Positions 48,765 to 56,192 of a stretch of DNA of 64,000 nt are shown here, piece by piece. Both the position numbers and the translations under genes were made by a program. Origin of the DNA: Methylolobus aquaticus (GTDB taxonomy: Bacteria; Pseudomonadota; Gammaproteobacteria; Methylococcales; Methylococcaceae); the NCBI GenBank assembly GCA_004168015.1, contig SEYW01000004.1:181958-245957 (forward strand). The letters are read 5' to 3'. Each line of letters starts with the position of its first letter. The stretch's first letter is position 1. The notes beneath the pieces are model-generated. The model was not told the origin of the DNA and did no database searches. It was given only the letters and a program-made list of their open reading frames with translations.

Positions 48765-49676
48765 TCAGTGACGGTATGCCGTGCGCAGGTTTTCGACGTT
48801 GGTCCGCATGACGCTCAGGAAATCGCCATCGGCCGGCCGGTTTCCGCAAGGGTTGAATACCAAGCTATGCACGCCGAGTTTCACGAGGCGCCCGGCGATC
48901 GCCAGGCTCGGTTCGGCTTCCCAGATCATCGTTCGTGCCGGGTGCCGGGCCAGCAACTGTTTCAGCGCAACCCATTCGGTCTCCGGAGGCATCTCGTTGG
49001 GTTCCCAGTGCACGCTTTGCAGGTTGAGGCCGTAGCGCCGCGCGAGATACTGGTAGATGGGGTGGGATCCCAGTAGCGGAAGTCCCGGTTTTTCAGCCGC
49101 AATGGTCTTCAGTTCCCGATCCAGTGTGGCCAGATCCGTCTTCAGCGCGTCGAGGTTGGTGTTGAAGCGGGTAGCCAGCGTGGGGCGCTTTCGTCTCATC
49201 GCCTGGCCGGCTGCATCGGCCTGCTGTCCGGCCAGTTCCAGGTCCAGCCACGTGGTGTAGGCCGTGCCCGAATGGGTGTGCTGTCCTCCGGGGCCGTGGC
49301 TGTGGGTCACGGCATTGTCGACCACGATCAGGCGGCCCTTGAAGCCAGCCGAGGTGTCTACGAGCTTCATCTGGGGCAAGGTCGCGCGTGCTCGCCATTT
49401 CTCCAGATCGGCACCGTTGAGAAGGATCAGGTCGGCTTTCTGCAGAGCGATGATGTCGGGGATGCCCGGTTGCCAGAAGGGCGGGTCCACATCGGCCGGG
49501 ATCGGGAACCCGACCGCGACGGCCGGCCCGCCGATGCGTTCGGCGAAATACGCGATCGGGTAAACGGTTGCGGTCACCCGCAGCGTGCCGGCGGGGGGTG
49601 CGCCAAGGGCGGTGGTTGCGGCGATACCCAGAAGCATCGCCAGGGTGTGTTGCAGTGCACGCGTTCGAGAGAGCAC
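48765..49676 (-). CDS. Metal ABC transporter substrate-binding protein (ZnuA/TroA-like, altered ligands)
   Basis: A 303-residue periplasmic binding protein with signal peptide (cleavage near ALGA). Cluster A-I features: RVTATVYPIAYFAERIGG, IIALQKADLILLNGADLEKW, GSHPIYQYLARRYGL (H205) and an acidic IWEAEP (E253). A His-rich loop (THSHGPGGQHTHSG; H125, H127, H133, H135) sits where ZnuA has its own. The classical first ligand site (PHxY) reads PPFW and the second (DPHxWL) reads AYTTWL, so two of the usual histidines are gone. GTG 49676 follows AAGGAGG. It is the last gene of a four-gene operon with an FtsX-type permease and LolD-type ATPase, a set comparable to the zinc-responsive Zrg/PA4063-PA4066 systems. 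Confidence 0.85.
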   Translation of the reverse strand: MLSRTRALQHTLAMLLGIAATTALGAPPAGTLRVTATVYPIAYFAERIGGPAVAVGFPIPADVDPPFWQPGIPDIIALQKADLILLNGADLEKWRARATLPQMKLVDTSAGFKGRLIVVDNAVTHSHGPGGQHTHSGTAYTTWLDLELAGQQADAAGQAMRRKRPTLATRFNTNLDALKTDLATLDRELKTIAAEKPGLPLLGSHPIYQYLARRYGLNLQSVHWEPNEMPPETEWVALKQLLARHPARTMIWEAEPSLAIAGRLVKLGVHSLVFNPCGNRPADGDFLSVMRTNVENLRTAYRH

Positions 49677-49687
49677 GGAGACCTCCT

Positions 49688-50875
49688 TCAGGGGATGACG
49701 AAATGACGGACGAGTTCCATCGACTGGTGACGGACGAGCGCGAGCAGCAGCAGGCACAGTCCGGAACTGGCGATCGCAATCAGGACCAGCTCGGCTGCGG
49801 CGAGTCGCAGCACGGTCAGGCGGCTGCAACCCAGCAGTACGATAGTGTCGATCTCCCGCTGTCTCAGCCGTAGCGACAGCGCGAACACCAGCGCGACGAT
49901 CAGCAGTGTTGCGATGCCCACGAGCAGCAGCACGCCGTCGAACAGCGCCCCGACGCGGAAAATGTTCTGCAACAGCGATTGCGTCGTTGCAGCCGGGTCG
50001 ACGATCTGAACGCTGTTTAGGGGGGCGAGATAGCGTCCCCGTAACAGCGTCGTGGCCCGTTGATCCGGCGGCACGGCGATCACGGCGGTGATCGGGTAGG
50101 TCGCCGGGTCGCCGTGGAAATGAAAGGAACCGACATTTTCGGGGGTGATCTCGGTGTAGGTCAGCAGCTTCGTCTGGTCGACCTGAATGTTCGTGGCCGG
50201 GACCGCAGCTATTCGAGGCGTCATTCGACCGCCATCCGCGACGGCGGTGTGTCCATGCCCCAGCCCCTCAATGACCCAGGCGGTCTGCAGGTCGATGAAC
50301 ACCGCCTCGTCGTCGGGCGTGTGGCTGCGTCCAAGGATGCCGGCGACGTGCAGTTTCAGCGGGTAGATGCCCGCGAGATCGAACAGATTCTCGGGCGTCG
50401 TCAGCAGCGGATCGCCGGGTTCGAGCCCGAGCTTGGCGGCCGCTTCGGCGCCGAGCACGCAGTCGCCCAGCATCGCCAGCGGTGCACCCGCGACCGGTTT
50501 CAACTGACGGAAATCGAAATAGTCCAGCGTGACTCCGACCAGCGGCTGCCCGCGGACCCTGAAACGCGAGTAGATGGGCAGCGCCTCGGCCCAGCCGGTC
50601 GCGGCGACCCGCTCGGCTTCGGCCATGCGGATCATCGGTGGGTGCGCGGCGTTGAAATACAGCGCGCTGAGGGTCAGGTCGAGCGCGCTGCCGCGCGCGC
50701 CGACCAGCAGCGGTGTGGATGCGGCGCGGGCCGTCATCAGCGCCTCGCCCGCGTCGAGGATACGGTGCAGGGCCAATGGCAATGTGATCAGCAGCCCCAG
50801 CGATGCGATCAGGATCAACGAGCGCGCGCGGTGGTGACGCAGATAGCGCCAGGCCAGGTAGAAATCGTGCCGCAT
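49688..50875 (-). CDS. ABC transporter permease, FtsX/MacB (LolC/E) type
   Basis: A 395-residue permease with one N-terminal helix (SLILIASLGLLITLPLAL), a large periplasmic domain (about residues 40-270) and three C-terminal helices (LFDGVLLLVGIATLLIVALV, the SLRLRQREIDTIVLLGCSR coupling region, and a last helix). This is the FtsX/MacB topology, used for mechanotransmission rather than classical import, so its pairing with a metal-binding protein is notable. It lies between the ATPase gene (7-base gap) and the binding-protein gene (11-base gap). Confidence 0.88.
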   Translation of the reverse strand: MRHDFYLAWRYLRHHRARSLILIASLGLLITLPLALHRILDAGEALMTARAASTPLLVGARGSALDLTLSALYFNAAHPPMIRMAEAERVAATGWAEALPIYSRFRVRGQPLVGVTLDYFDFRQLKPVAGAPLAMLGDCVLGAEAAAKLGLEPGDPLLTTPENLFDLAGIYPLKLHVAGILGRSHTPDDEAVFIDLQTAWVIEGLGHGHTAVADGGRMTPRIAAVPATNIQVDQTKLLTYTEITPENVGSFHFHGDPATYPITAVIAVPPDQRATTLLRGRYLAPLNSVQIVDPAATTQSLLQNIFRVGALFDGVLLLVGIATLLIVALVFALSLRLRQREIDTIVLLGCSRLTVLRLAAAELVLIAIASSGLCLLLLALVRHQSMELVRHFVIP

Positions 50876-50882
50876 TTGGAAA

Positions 50883-51539
50883 TCAGGCGTGAAACTGCGC
50901 GAAGTCCACGATGCGGTCGAAGTGCGGCAGCAGTTCGTGGTCGTGGGTGACGGCGATCAGCGTCGCGCCTCGGCGATCCGCTGCCCGGAAAAGGAGGTCG
51001 ATGATGCGCAGCTTGTTCGCCGGATCGAGATTGCCGGTGGCTTCGTCGGCCAGTAGTAACCCCGGTTCGGTCAGTAGTGCGCGGCAGACCGCGGCCCGCT
51101 GGCGTTCGCCCTGCGAGAGATCGCGTGGCATCCGGCCCAGCTTGCCGCCCAGACCGACGTCTTCAGCCAATGCCCGGGCGCGATGGCGGACCTCGGCGTC
51201 CAGTTTCAGGATGTGGTTGATCCGATAGGTGTGCAGGATGTTGTCGAACACATTCAGGTAGTCGAGCAGTTCCAGTTCCTGAAACACGAACCCGATCCGG
51301 CTGATACGGAAGTTGCGCCGCTCGCTGTCGCTCATCGGATGTATCGCCCTGTCATCGACCTCGATCTGGCCGTGTTGGGAGGTTACGATGCCGGCAATCA
51401 GTTTGAGCAGCGTCGTCTTGCCGGTGCCGCTTGCGCCGATGATGGCTACTTTCTCGCCGTGCGACACGGCGAAGTCCGGCACGCGTAAAGAAAAACCCGA
51501 CCCAGGGTAGGAGAACACGAGGCCGTCAATCCGAATCAT
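50883..51539 (-). CDS. ABC transporter ATP-binding protein, LolD type
   Basis: A 218-residue ATPase: Walker A GASGTGKTTLLK, Q-loop FVFQELELLDYLN, signature LSQGERQR, Walker B LLLADEATGNLD with the TGNLD form typical of LolD/MacB/FtsE ATPases, and the switch His in AVTHDHELL. It would energise the FtsX-type permease encoded next. ATG 51539 overlaps the upstream gene's stop by 4 bases. Confidence 0.93.
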   Translation of the reverse strand: MIRIDGLVFSYPGSGFSLRVPDFAVSHGEKVAIIGASGTGKTTLLKLIAGIVTSQHGQIEVDDRAIHPMSDSERRNFRISRIGFVFQELELLDYLNVFDNILHTYRINHILKLDAEVRHRARALAEDVGLGGKLGRMPRDLSQGERQRAAVCRALLTEPGLLLADEATGNLDPANKLRIIDLLFRAADRRGATLIAVTHDHELLPHFDRIVDFAQFHA

Positions 51540-53287
51540 GTCCGTTCACCGTCATCAAGACGGTGGTCATCGAGAAAGGTGAGCCCGATGATCTTCCAGT
51601 GCCCTTGCTGGTCCCCGCTCAGCGCGATGCGGGCCCGGTAAGCATTGCGGCGCGGGTGGGAGTGGCCCCAGTGCGACACCGTCCCGTGGGCGATCCACCG
51701 CGTATCCACCTCGCAGGTGTCGGGCCCGGTACCCGCGTCGACGATCTCGGCCGACAGGATTTCGATACGGTTGACTTTGCCCTCTCCCCCCAGTCCTTCC
51801 TCCTGACGCAACAGGGCCCGGCGCTGCTGCAGATAGATGTCGTCGAGCAGCGGCGAACCCAGGCTCAACGACAGCCGGTCATAGGCCGCTTCCTCGCCGC
51901 GTAACTGGAAGGCCCGATAGGCGTTGTGCAGCAACGGCTCCAGTATCGCCACCATGGCGCTCGTCGTAACCGGTGGGGTGGTCGAAGGGACTGATCGCCA
52001 GTAGGCCACTATCCCCGCCACGAGGGCGCAGCCTGCGACCGCACCAAACCACGGTGCGGTGCGGCTGCGGTGGTCGCGCAGAAACCGCCACAGCAGTCCC
52101 GCGGTCAGGGCCAGAACGATGTCGTGGCGATTCGTCGGAATGCTTCCTGGCTCAGTCGGGGCCACATCTTTCAGCGGGAGCGATGTGTCGATCTCATCCG
52201 TCGCGGGCAGCGGTTCGAACGCATCGTCCTGAGTCCACTCGAAGACCGGGTTGGCAGGAGTCGCGTAGCCGTCGAACGACTCCTGGCCCTGGATCACGCT
52301 GATCGGGCGGCTGATGGAGCCTTGGCCGAACAAGTCCCAATGAAGCCGGATGGCGCGCGCAGGAGCTTCGGTAAGATAGGTCAATTGAACGCCGAGTAGA
52401 GCGCTGCGCGCGTCGATGCGGCCGGTCTCTTCTATCGGTCTCACGCCCTCCCGAGTGTAGCGGACGAAATCCAGGCGATCGAGTTGCGGCAAGGCGTCTA
52501 CACCGTCAATCGCCAGGGTATTGTGCGTCTGCAGGTACGCACCGATCTGCTGTAGTACCGCTGGCCGCTCGCTGGCCGTGATGATGCCCGTCTCCGCCGT
52601 GCCGAGTTGCATGAGCGGCAGAAGGTCGGCGGTGCGAATCAGGAGTTCGTGGCGAACCTCGTATGGCTCCACGTAAAGAAAGGACCGGGGTTCGTTATGC
52701 CGGCGAACGAAGCCCGGATCGTCGATGCGGGACCCCCAGGGGTCGTCAGGATCGAGTCTGACTCGCACAGCCTTCTGCAGTGCGCCGAGATCGCTGACGG
52801 GGACGCCATGGTGCAGCACCATCAATGCCAGAGCGTCCGCTCCGGTGCCATCGTAAGGGTGAATGGTCAGATGTCGGGCAGCCGGCGGCAGCGGCTGCGT
52901 GAGCCTGACGGCGTAGACGTCTCCGGACGTCACGCCACAGTCGCCGGGGGTTGCCTGCCCGGATGTGATCGTGCGTACGCTGTCGATGTGCGGAGTCATG
53001 GCAGGTCCCTGTTCGGCTGACAGCTGCAGCAGCCCCTGTGCAATGAGCGCCGGTTCAGCCGGAGTAGCCGGTGTCCGCCCCGCGGACGCGGTAAGTCGAC
53101 GCAGGGCGGCATCCGGCATGCATATCTCGATGGTCACTGCATCACTGCCGACGTCGACTTCAATGACTGCAGCGTAGCGTGAGTACCCGGACCAGTCGCC
53201 GTGAGCTGGTAGACAGAAAACCACGGTCAGCAGTGCGCGGAACGAGAGCCGGCGCATGGCGGCGAGATCAAATGCTGGACAATTCAT
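51536..53287 (-). CDS. Exported membrane-anchored protein of the metal ABC operon, family not recognised
   Basis: A 583-residue protein starting MNCPAFDLAAMRRL with a signal sequence (RALLTVVFCLPAHG), a long beta-rich periplasmic region (residues about 35-405) and one or two hydrophobic segments around 395-440 (IVLALTAGLLWRFL; WFGAVAGCALVAGIVAYW), then a ~150-residue C-terminal domain ending GHWKIIGLTFLDDHRLDD. I recognise no domain. It is the first gene of the operon with the LolD-type ATPase (4-base overlap), permease and metal-binding protein, and so probably a periplasmic partner of that transporter. AGGA before ATG 53287 decides the start over one ten codons later. Confidence 0.8.
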   Translation of the reverse strand: MNCPAFDLAAMRRLSFRALLTVVFCLPAHGDWSGYSRYAAVIEVDVGSDAVTIEICMPDAALRRLTASAGRTPATPAEPALIAQGLLQLSAEQGPAMTPHIDSVRTITSGQATPGDCGVTSGDVYAVRLTQPLPPAARHLTIHPYDGTGADALALMVLHHGVPVSDLGALQKAVRVRLDPDDPWGSRIDDPGFVRRHNEPRSFLYVEPYEVRHELLIRTADLLPLMQLGTAETGIITASERPAVLQQIGAYLQTHNTLAIDGVDALPQLDRLDFVRYTREGVRPIEETGRIDARSALLGVQLTYLTEAPARAIRLHWDLFGQGSISRPISVIQGQESFDGYATPANPVFEWTQDDAFEPLPATDEIDTSLPLKDVAPTEPGSIPTNRHDIVLALTAGLLWRFLRDHRSRTAPWFGAVAGCALVAGIVAYWRSVPSTTPPVTTSAMVAILEPLLHNAYRAFQLRGEEAAYDRLSLSLGSPLLDDIYLQQRRALLRQEEGLGGEGKVNRIEILSAEIVDAGTGPDTCEVDTRWIAHGTVSHWGHSHPRRNAYRARIALSGDQQGHWKIIGLTFLDDHRLDDGERT

Positions 53288-53597
53288 ACTGGTCCTGGGA
53301 TGCCGCTGGTCTGTACAGCGGTGATGCACCGTCCGGGCATCGGACCCTCACAGGGCTTGGCGTTCCGTGCCGGCGCGAAGCGCCTGCCTTGAGCGCTAGG
53401 CGGAATGAGTCGGCTCGCGCGAGCCACTCGATCCAAACTATCGCGGTTGTCGGGTTTTATCGTGTTCACAAATGGACGGCCGGCGATGCCCGCCGGACCG
53501 TCGCCGGATTTGGCGCTGAAGATCCGGAACGGAGTCGTCCGAATATCCAGCGCCGTTGCCGCTTCGGATCTGGTGTGGCCGAAGTTTGTCCTGATTG
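53288..53597. other. Gap between the 40-residue lipoprotein gene and the ABC operon
   Basis: About 310 bases. An open frame of about 60 codons on the minus strand ends at the start codon of the next gene but has no ribosome-binding site or recognisable features. No terminator seen, so the lipoprotein and the ABC operon could be one transcript. Confidence 0.35.
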
Positions 53598-53720
53598 CTA
53601 CAGCGGCGGCAGGTACGAAATATTCTTCAACCGGCCGGAATCTCCGTCCGGGGAATTGCCGCAGCCTGTCATAAGCAGCGACGCGAGTATAACGCCCAGC
53701 AGGGATACGATCTTTCTCAT
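53598..53720 (-). CDS. Small lipoprotein, 40 residues
   Basis: Read directly from the minus strand: GAGGAGG lies six bases before ATG 53720. The product begins MRKIVSLLGVILASLLM and reaches lipobox MTGC (Cys 20), leaving a 21-residue mature lipopeptide that contains NSPDGDSG and ends ISYLPPL, stop TAG at 53600-53598. The textbook ribosome-binding site, charged n-region, hydrophobic core and lipobox make a real gene likely despite its size. It is upstream of, and in the same direction as, the metal-type ABC operon, and has a candidate promoter with perfect TTGACA about 90 bases upstream. Function unknown. Confidence 0.75.
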   Translation of the reverse strand: MRKIVSLLGVILASLLMTGCGNSPDGDSGRLKNISYLPPL

Positions 53721-53788
53721 CTCCACCTCCTCAATCGTTTTGGAAGAACATGCGATACGAAAGGTCTGGTTGCGCCTTTCGCGGGCAG

Positions 53789-53817
53789 AAAATGCGCGTA
53801 TTTATGCGGCTTGTCAA
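53789..53817 (-). promoter_or_regulatory. Candidate sigma-70 promoter for the lipoprotein/ABC operon
   Basis: Minus-strand TTGACA at 53817-53812, 17-base spacer, then CATTTT at 53794-53789 (3 of 6 consensus positions). A perfect -35 with a poor -10 fits an activator-dependent or moderate promoter. By-eye call. Confidence 0.4.
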
Positions 53818-54014
53818 GTCATGCTCCTGCATAGTACCGCGCTTTCCGTCGAAAAGTTTCTTGCATGCGGATAATTGGAAAGATTGGTTTGGTATCATTT
53901 TTGTATTGGCTCGGGGCTGGCGTGGATTAAATTGATTATGTGTTTTGCCTCAATGGCTGTGGGAAAAGACTCATCCCGGTTTGCGTTTTATGACCCACTG
54001 TCTGTGTTAAAAAC

Positions 54015-54056
54015 CTCAGTTAACTGAGTTTCTTGTCGATTCAGTCACCATATAAT
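54015..54056 (+). promoter_or_regulatory. Palindromic operator candidate and -10 box of the locus B exported-protein genes
   Basis: A perfect 14-base palindrome CTCAGTTAACTGAG (54015-54028) lies 22 bases upstream of a perfect -10 hexamer TATAAT (54051-54056). The palindrome would cover or adjoin the -35 region, a usual place for a repressor or activator dimer. The first gene starts about 190 bases downstream, leaving a long leader. The regulator family is unknown. Confidence 0.5.
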
Positions 54057-54249
54057 GACCGTATATCCTCCTACTGCGTTGATTCCCGTTCGATCGCCAA
54101 GTCATGGCACGCGCATTGCCAAGGAAAGTCGCGGTCATGGGACCGTTCAAGGAGTCCTGCAGGTGAGGCTTGCCGTATCGCAACGGCAATCGGCCGCCCC
54201 AGCAAAGGACGAACCACTGCACGCATCATCCAAATTCAAGGAGCATTCG

Positions 54250-54627
54250 ATGAGGTTCACTCTCAGTCAGATTTCCGCAGTTCTGTTGCTCGGTTCGGTC
54301 GCGTCGGTCGGCTTCGCCGGCGGACGCTACACCAATCCGCCTGTCGGCTTGGTCGAAACCCAGGAGGCCTGCGCCAAGGGGCTGGAAGCTGCGGAGAAGG
54401 GTGATACGGCTACCGCTCTGGAAATGGCTAAGAAGGGGCGCAAGATAGCTCTGGAATCCTATAAGGAAATCAGCACGATGCCGATGGAGATCGGCTCTAG
54501 CACGATGAAAAAGGCCATCATTTCGCTTGAGGAGGGCAAGGTGGCCGAATCGGTCGAGCATTTCAAACACTGCAAGGAAAAGATGGACAGCGAGATCGAT
54601 TACTACAAGAAGGAAGGAAAGCTCTGA
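54250..54627 (+). CDS. Exported helical two-cysteine protein
   Basis: A 125-residue protein: signal peptide (MRFTLSQISAVLLLGSVASV, cleavage near GFAG) and a mature, mostly helical domain rich in Lys/Glu with two cysteines, C41 (TQEACAKG) and C108 (EHFKHCKEK), flanking AALEMAKKGRK-like helices. The same domain, with the same 67-residue Cys spacing, is the N-terminal domain of the TonB receptor at 58688. A more distant relative follows at 56915. I know no named family. It is the first plus-strand gene of locus B, with AAGGAG before ATG 54250. A periplasmic shuttle or partner of the receptor is inferred from the shared domain. Confidence 0.82.
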   Translation: MRFTLSQISAVLLLGSVASVGFAGGRYTNPPVGLVETQEACAKGLEAAEKGDTATALEMAKKGRKIALESYKEISTMPMEIGSSTMKKAIISLEEGKVAESVEHFKHCKEKMDSEIDYYKKEGKL

Positions 54628-54742
54628 CCGAGCGGCCTTCCGAGCCTTGATACACGCCGGATGTTTGCGAGGGCCGCCCGGCCCTCGCGAGCCATGCGGG
54701 GGCATTTGTTGGTTCTATGAACGAACCCGAGCCTACATAGCG

Positions 54743-55321
54743 ATGCATTCCGAGCCGCCACTCCAAGGGCCCCTCTCCAGGAATCTGGCGCGCACGCAGG
54801 CTGGGCTTGCGCTGCTGTTACTTGCCGGTATTGCAGGACTGGATTTCTTCTTTCCTACAAGCTATCGGATACAGGCGGGGTTACATGGATTGAGTTCCAT
54901 CGCCTCGGTCGTGGTCGGGACGATGTTGACTCACCGCGCGTATCCATTGATTCGTGGTGTCCGCGTGAACTTCCGATCTTTGCGCCGTTGGGTGCTCGGC
55001 TCGGCAGTGCTAAACCTGCTTGGGGTCGTCAGTGGTAACTGGATCTATATGCGCTACCGGGGCCAGGACGGCCCGCGCGACTGGATTCTGGCGAGAGTTC
55101 CCGGATTCCACAATGTGTTGATGGAATTCAAGGAATTCGTATCGCTGTTTCCGTTTCCCCTAATGGTCGCGGTCACTTTCGTGTTGTTCTATTGCAGCGA
55201 CCGCATTCACGCGCGTCGCGATCTTACCCAGTTTGTCGCAATCGGAATCCTGGCGTCCTGGTTTTTCCTGATGCTCGGCTTCGTGGCTGGTCTGGTGTTG
55301 TCGAAGTTGCGCTTCGTCTGA
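54743..55321 (+). CDS. Membrane protein with about four helices, family not recognised
   Basis: A 192-residue protein. Hydrophobic segments: AGLALLLLAGIAGLDFFF, a SIASVVVGTMLTHRAY segment, VLGSAVLNLLGVVSGNWIY, a segment starting FPFPLMVAVTFVLFYC and a final one starting FVAIGILASWFFLMLGFVAG. His and Arg residues lie at helix ends (GLHGLSS, THRAYPLIR). I do not recognise it. ATG 54743 has no obvious ribosome-binding site. It is followed after 12 bases by another membrane protein gene, so the two probably form a pair in one operon. Confidence 0.72.
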   Translation: MHSEPPLQGPLSRNLARTQAGLALLLLAGIAGLDFFFPTSYRIQAGLHGLSSIASVVVGTMLTHRAYPLIRGVRVNFRSLRRWVLGSAVLNLLGVVSGNWIYMRYRGQDGPRDWILARVPGFHNVLMEFKEFVSLFPFPLMVAVTFVLFYCSDRIHARRDLTQFVAIGILASWFFLMLGFVAGLVLSKLRFV

Positions 55322-55333
55322 CGGGAGGTTTCC

Positions 55334-55807
55334 ATGAAACGGGAGATGTACCTTGATCCCTTGCCGGAGCGATTGGATGTTGGGTCCATGCAAAGCGTGG
55401 CAAGTGCCTACCCGGCATCGGTGGAGCGGATTTATTCCGGGCCTGTGGTGGCGGCTACTCTGGCGCCGATCCTCGGCTTCTTCACGCTGATGGTGACCCA
55501 CCACCTTTCCCGTTTGACCAAGGGTCTCGATCAGTTCGTTCATTCTTTCGGGCTGTGGATTCCAGGTGCCATTGGAAGCGGACCCAATGGCAGCATAGGA
55601 TCCTATTCCGGTAAGGAAACCCTGGCCCTGATCGTCTGGGGCATCAGTTGGGCGACGCTGCATTTTCTATGGAGAAGGCAGGACTTCTCGATCCGCCATT
55701 GGATACCCATTTTTCTTGGCCTGCTGGGTCTGGTAACCGTGGGCTTTTTTCATCCCGTCATCGATCCGCTCGTGTTGTGGCTGGCGAGTCTTGCCGGTAT
55801 TGCTTGA
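55334..55807 (+). CDS. Membrane protein with about four helices, family not recognised
   Basis: A 157-residue protein. A polar N-terminal ~35 residues is followed by a helix starting VVAATLAPILGFFTLMVTHH, a loop, and helices ALIVWGISWATLHFLW, WIPIFLGLLGLVTVGFF and VIDPLVLWLASLAGIA. Adjacent histidines at a helix end (TLMVTHHLSRL) and further His residues (ATLHFLW, IRHW, FFHPV) are spaced like intramembrane or interfacial metal or haem ligands, but no family is recognised. GGGAGG precedes ATG 55334. Tightly placed between the previous membrane gene and the CopC-like gene. Confidence 0.75.
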   Translation: MKREMYLDPLPERLDVGSMQSVASAYPASVERIYSGPVVAATLAPILGFFTLMVTHHLSRLTKGLDQFVHSFGLWIPGAIGSGPNGSIGSYSGKETLALIVWGISWATLHFLWRRQDFSIRHWIPIFLGLLGLVTVGFFHPVIDPLVLWLASLAGIA

Positions 55808-55820
55808 GGGCACTCCCCGT

Positions 55821-56192
55821 ATGAAAACTGTCTACCGAAACGGCGCTCTGGCCATCACACTCCTGGCGGGTGGCGGTCAGCAAGCCACCTGGGCGGAAGG
55901 TGTGCTGGTGGGTGGTCAGCCGCGGGACAACGCCGTGGTCGCTTCTTTCGACGGCACGGTGAGGCTCTGGTTCAGTGGCAATATCAGTGAGCGGGCGCCT
56001 TCTCTGGTCGTCGTGGATGGTGCTGGACAACGGGTGGACAACGGTGATGTCAAACTGACGATTGCGCCGCGCAGCGAGTTGGCCGCGACGACCCGTCCGC
56101 TTCCGCCGGGGTCTTACGTCGCACGTTACCGGGTCGTGACCGAGGACGGCCTGGTCGTCAGCGGACTGTACCGCTTTGCGGTGAAAGCGTGA
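55821..56192 (+). CDS. CopC-like periplasmic protein lacking copper ligands (copy B)
   Basis: A 123-residue exported protein with signal peptide (cleavage near TWAEG). The mature part has the CopC beta-sandwich pattern: SFDGTVRLWFSGNI, LVVVDGAGQRVDNGDVKL, and the C-terminal PGSYVARYRVVTEDGLVVSG followed by LYRFAV. Compared with CopC (and copy A at 24855), the N-terminal His is missing and the DGH of the last motif reads DGL, so a standard Cu(II) site cannot form. It may be structural, or bind another ligand. Stop and the next start share one base (TGATG), the same CopC/DLLDRDVR pairing as locus A. Confidence 0.8.
   Translation: MKTVYRNGALAITLLAGGGQQATWAEGVLVGGQPRDNAVVASFDGTVRLWFSGNISERAPSLVVVDGAGQRVDNGDVKLTIAPRSELAATTRPLPPGSYVARYRVVTEDGLVVSGLYRFAVKA

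Larger units (their letters stand above)
53721..54249. other. AT-rich divergent regulatory region of locus B
   Basis: About 530 bases between the minus-strand lipoprotein/ABC operon and the plus-strand exported-protein genes, clearly more AT-rich than its surroundings. It holds a minus-strand promoter candidate, a perfect 14-base palindrome and a TATAAT on the plus strand, annotated separately. I see no canonical Zur or Fur box. Confidence 0.5.

Noticed and set aside
53721..54249. Zur or Fur box controlling the metal-type ABC operon
   Set aside because: No sequence resembling either consensus palindrome was visible; only the unrelated CTCAGTTAACTGAG palindrome.
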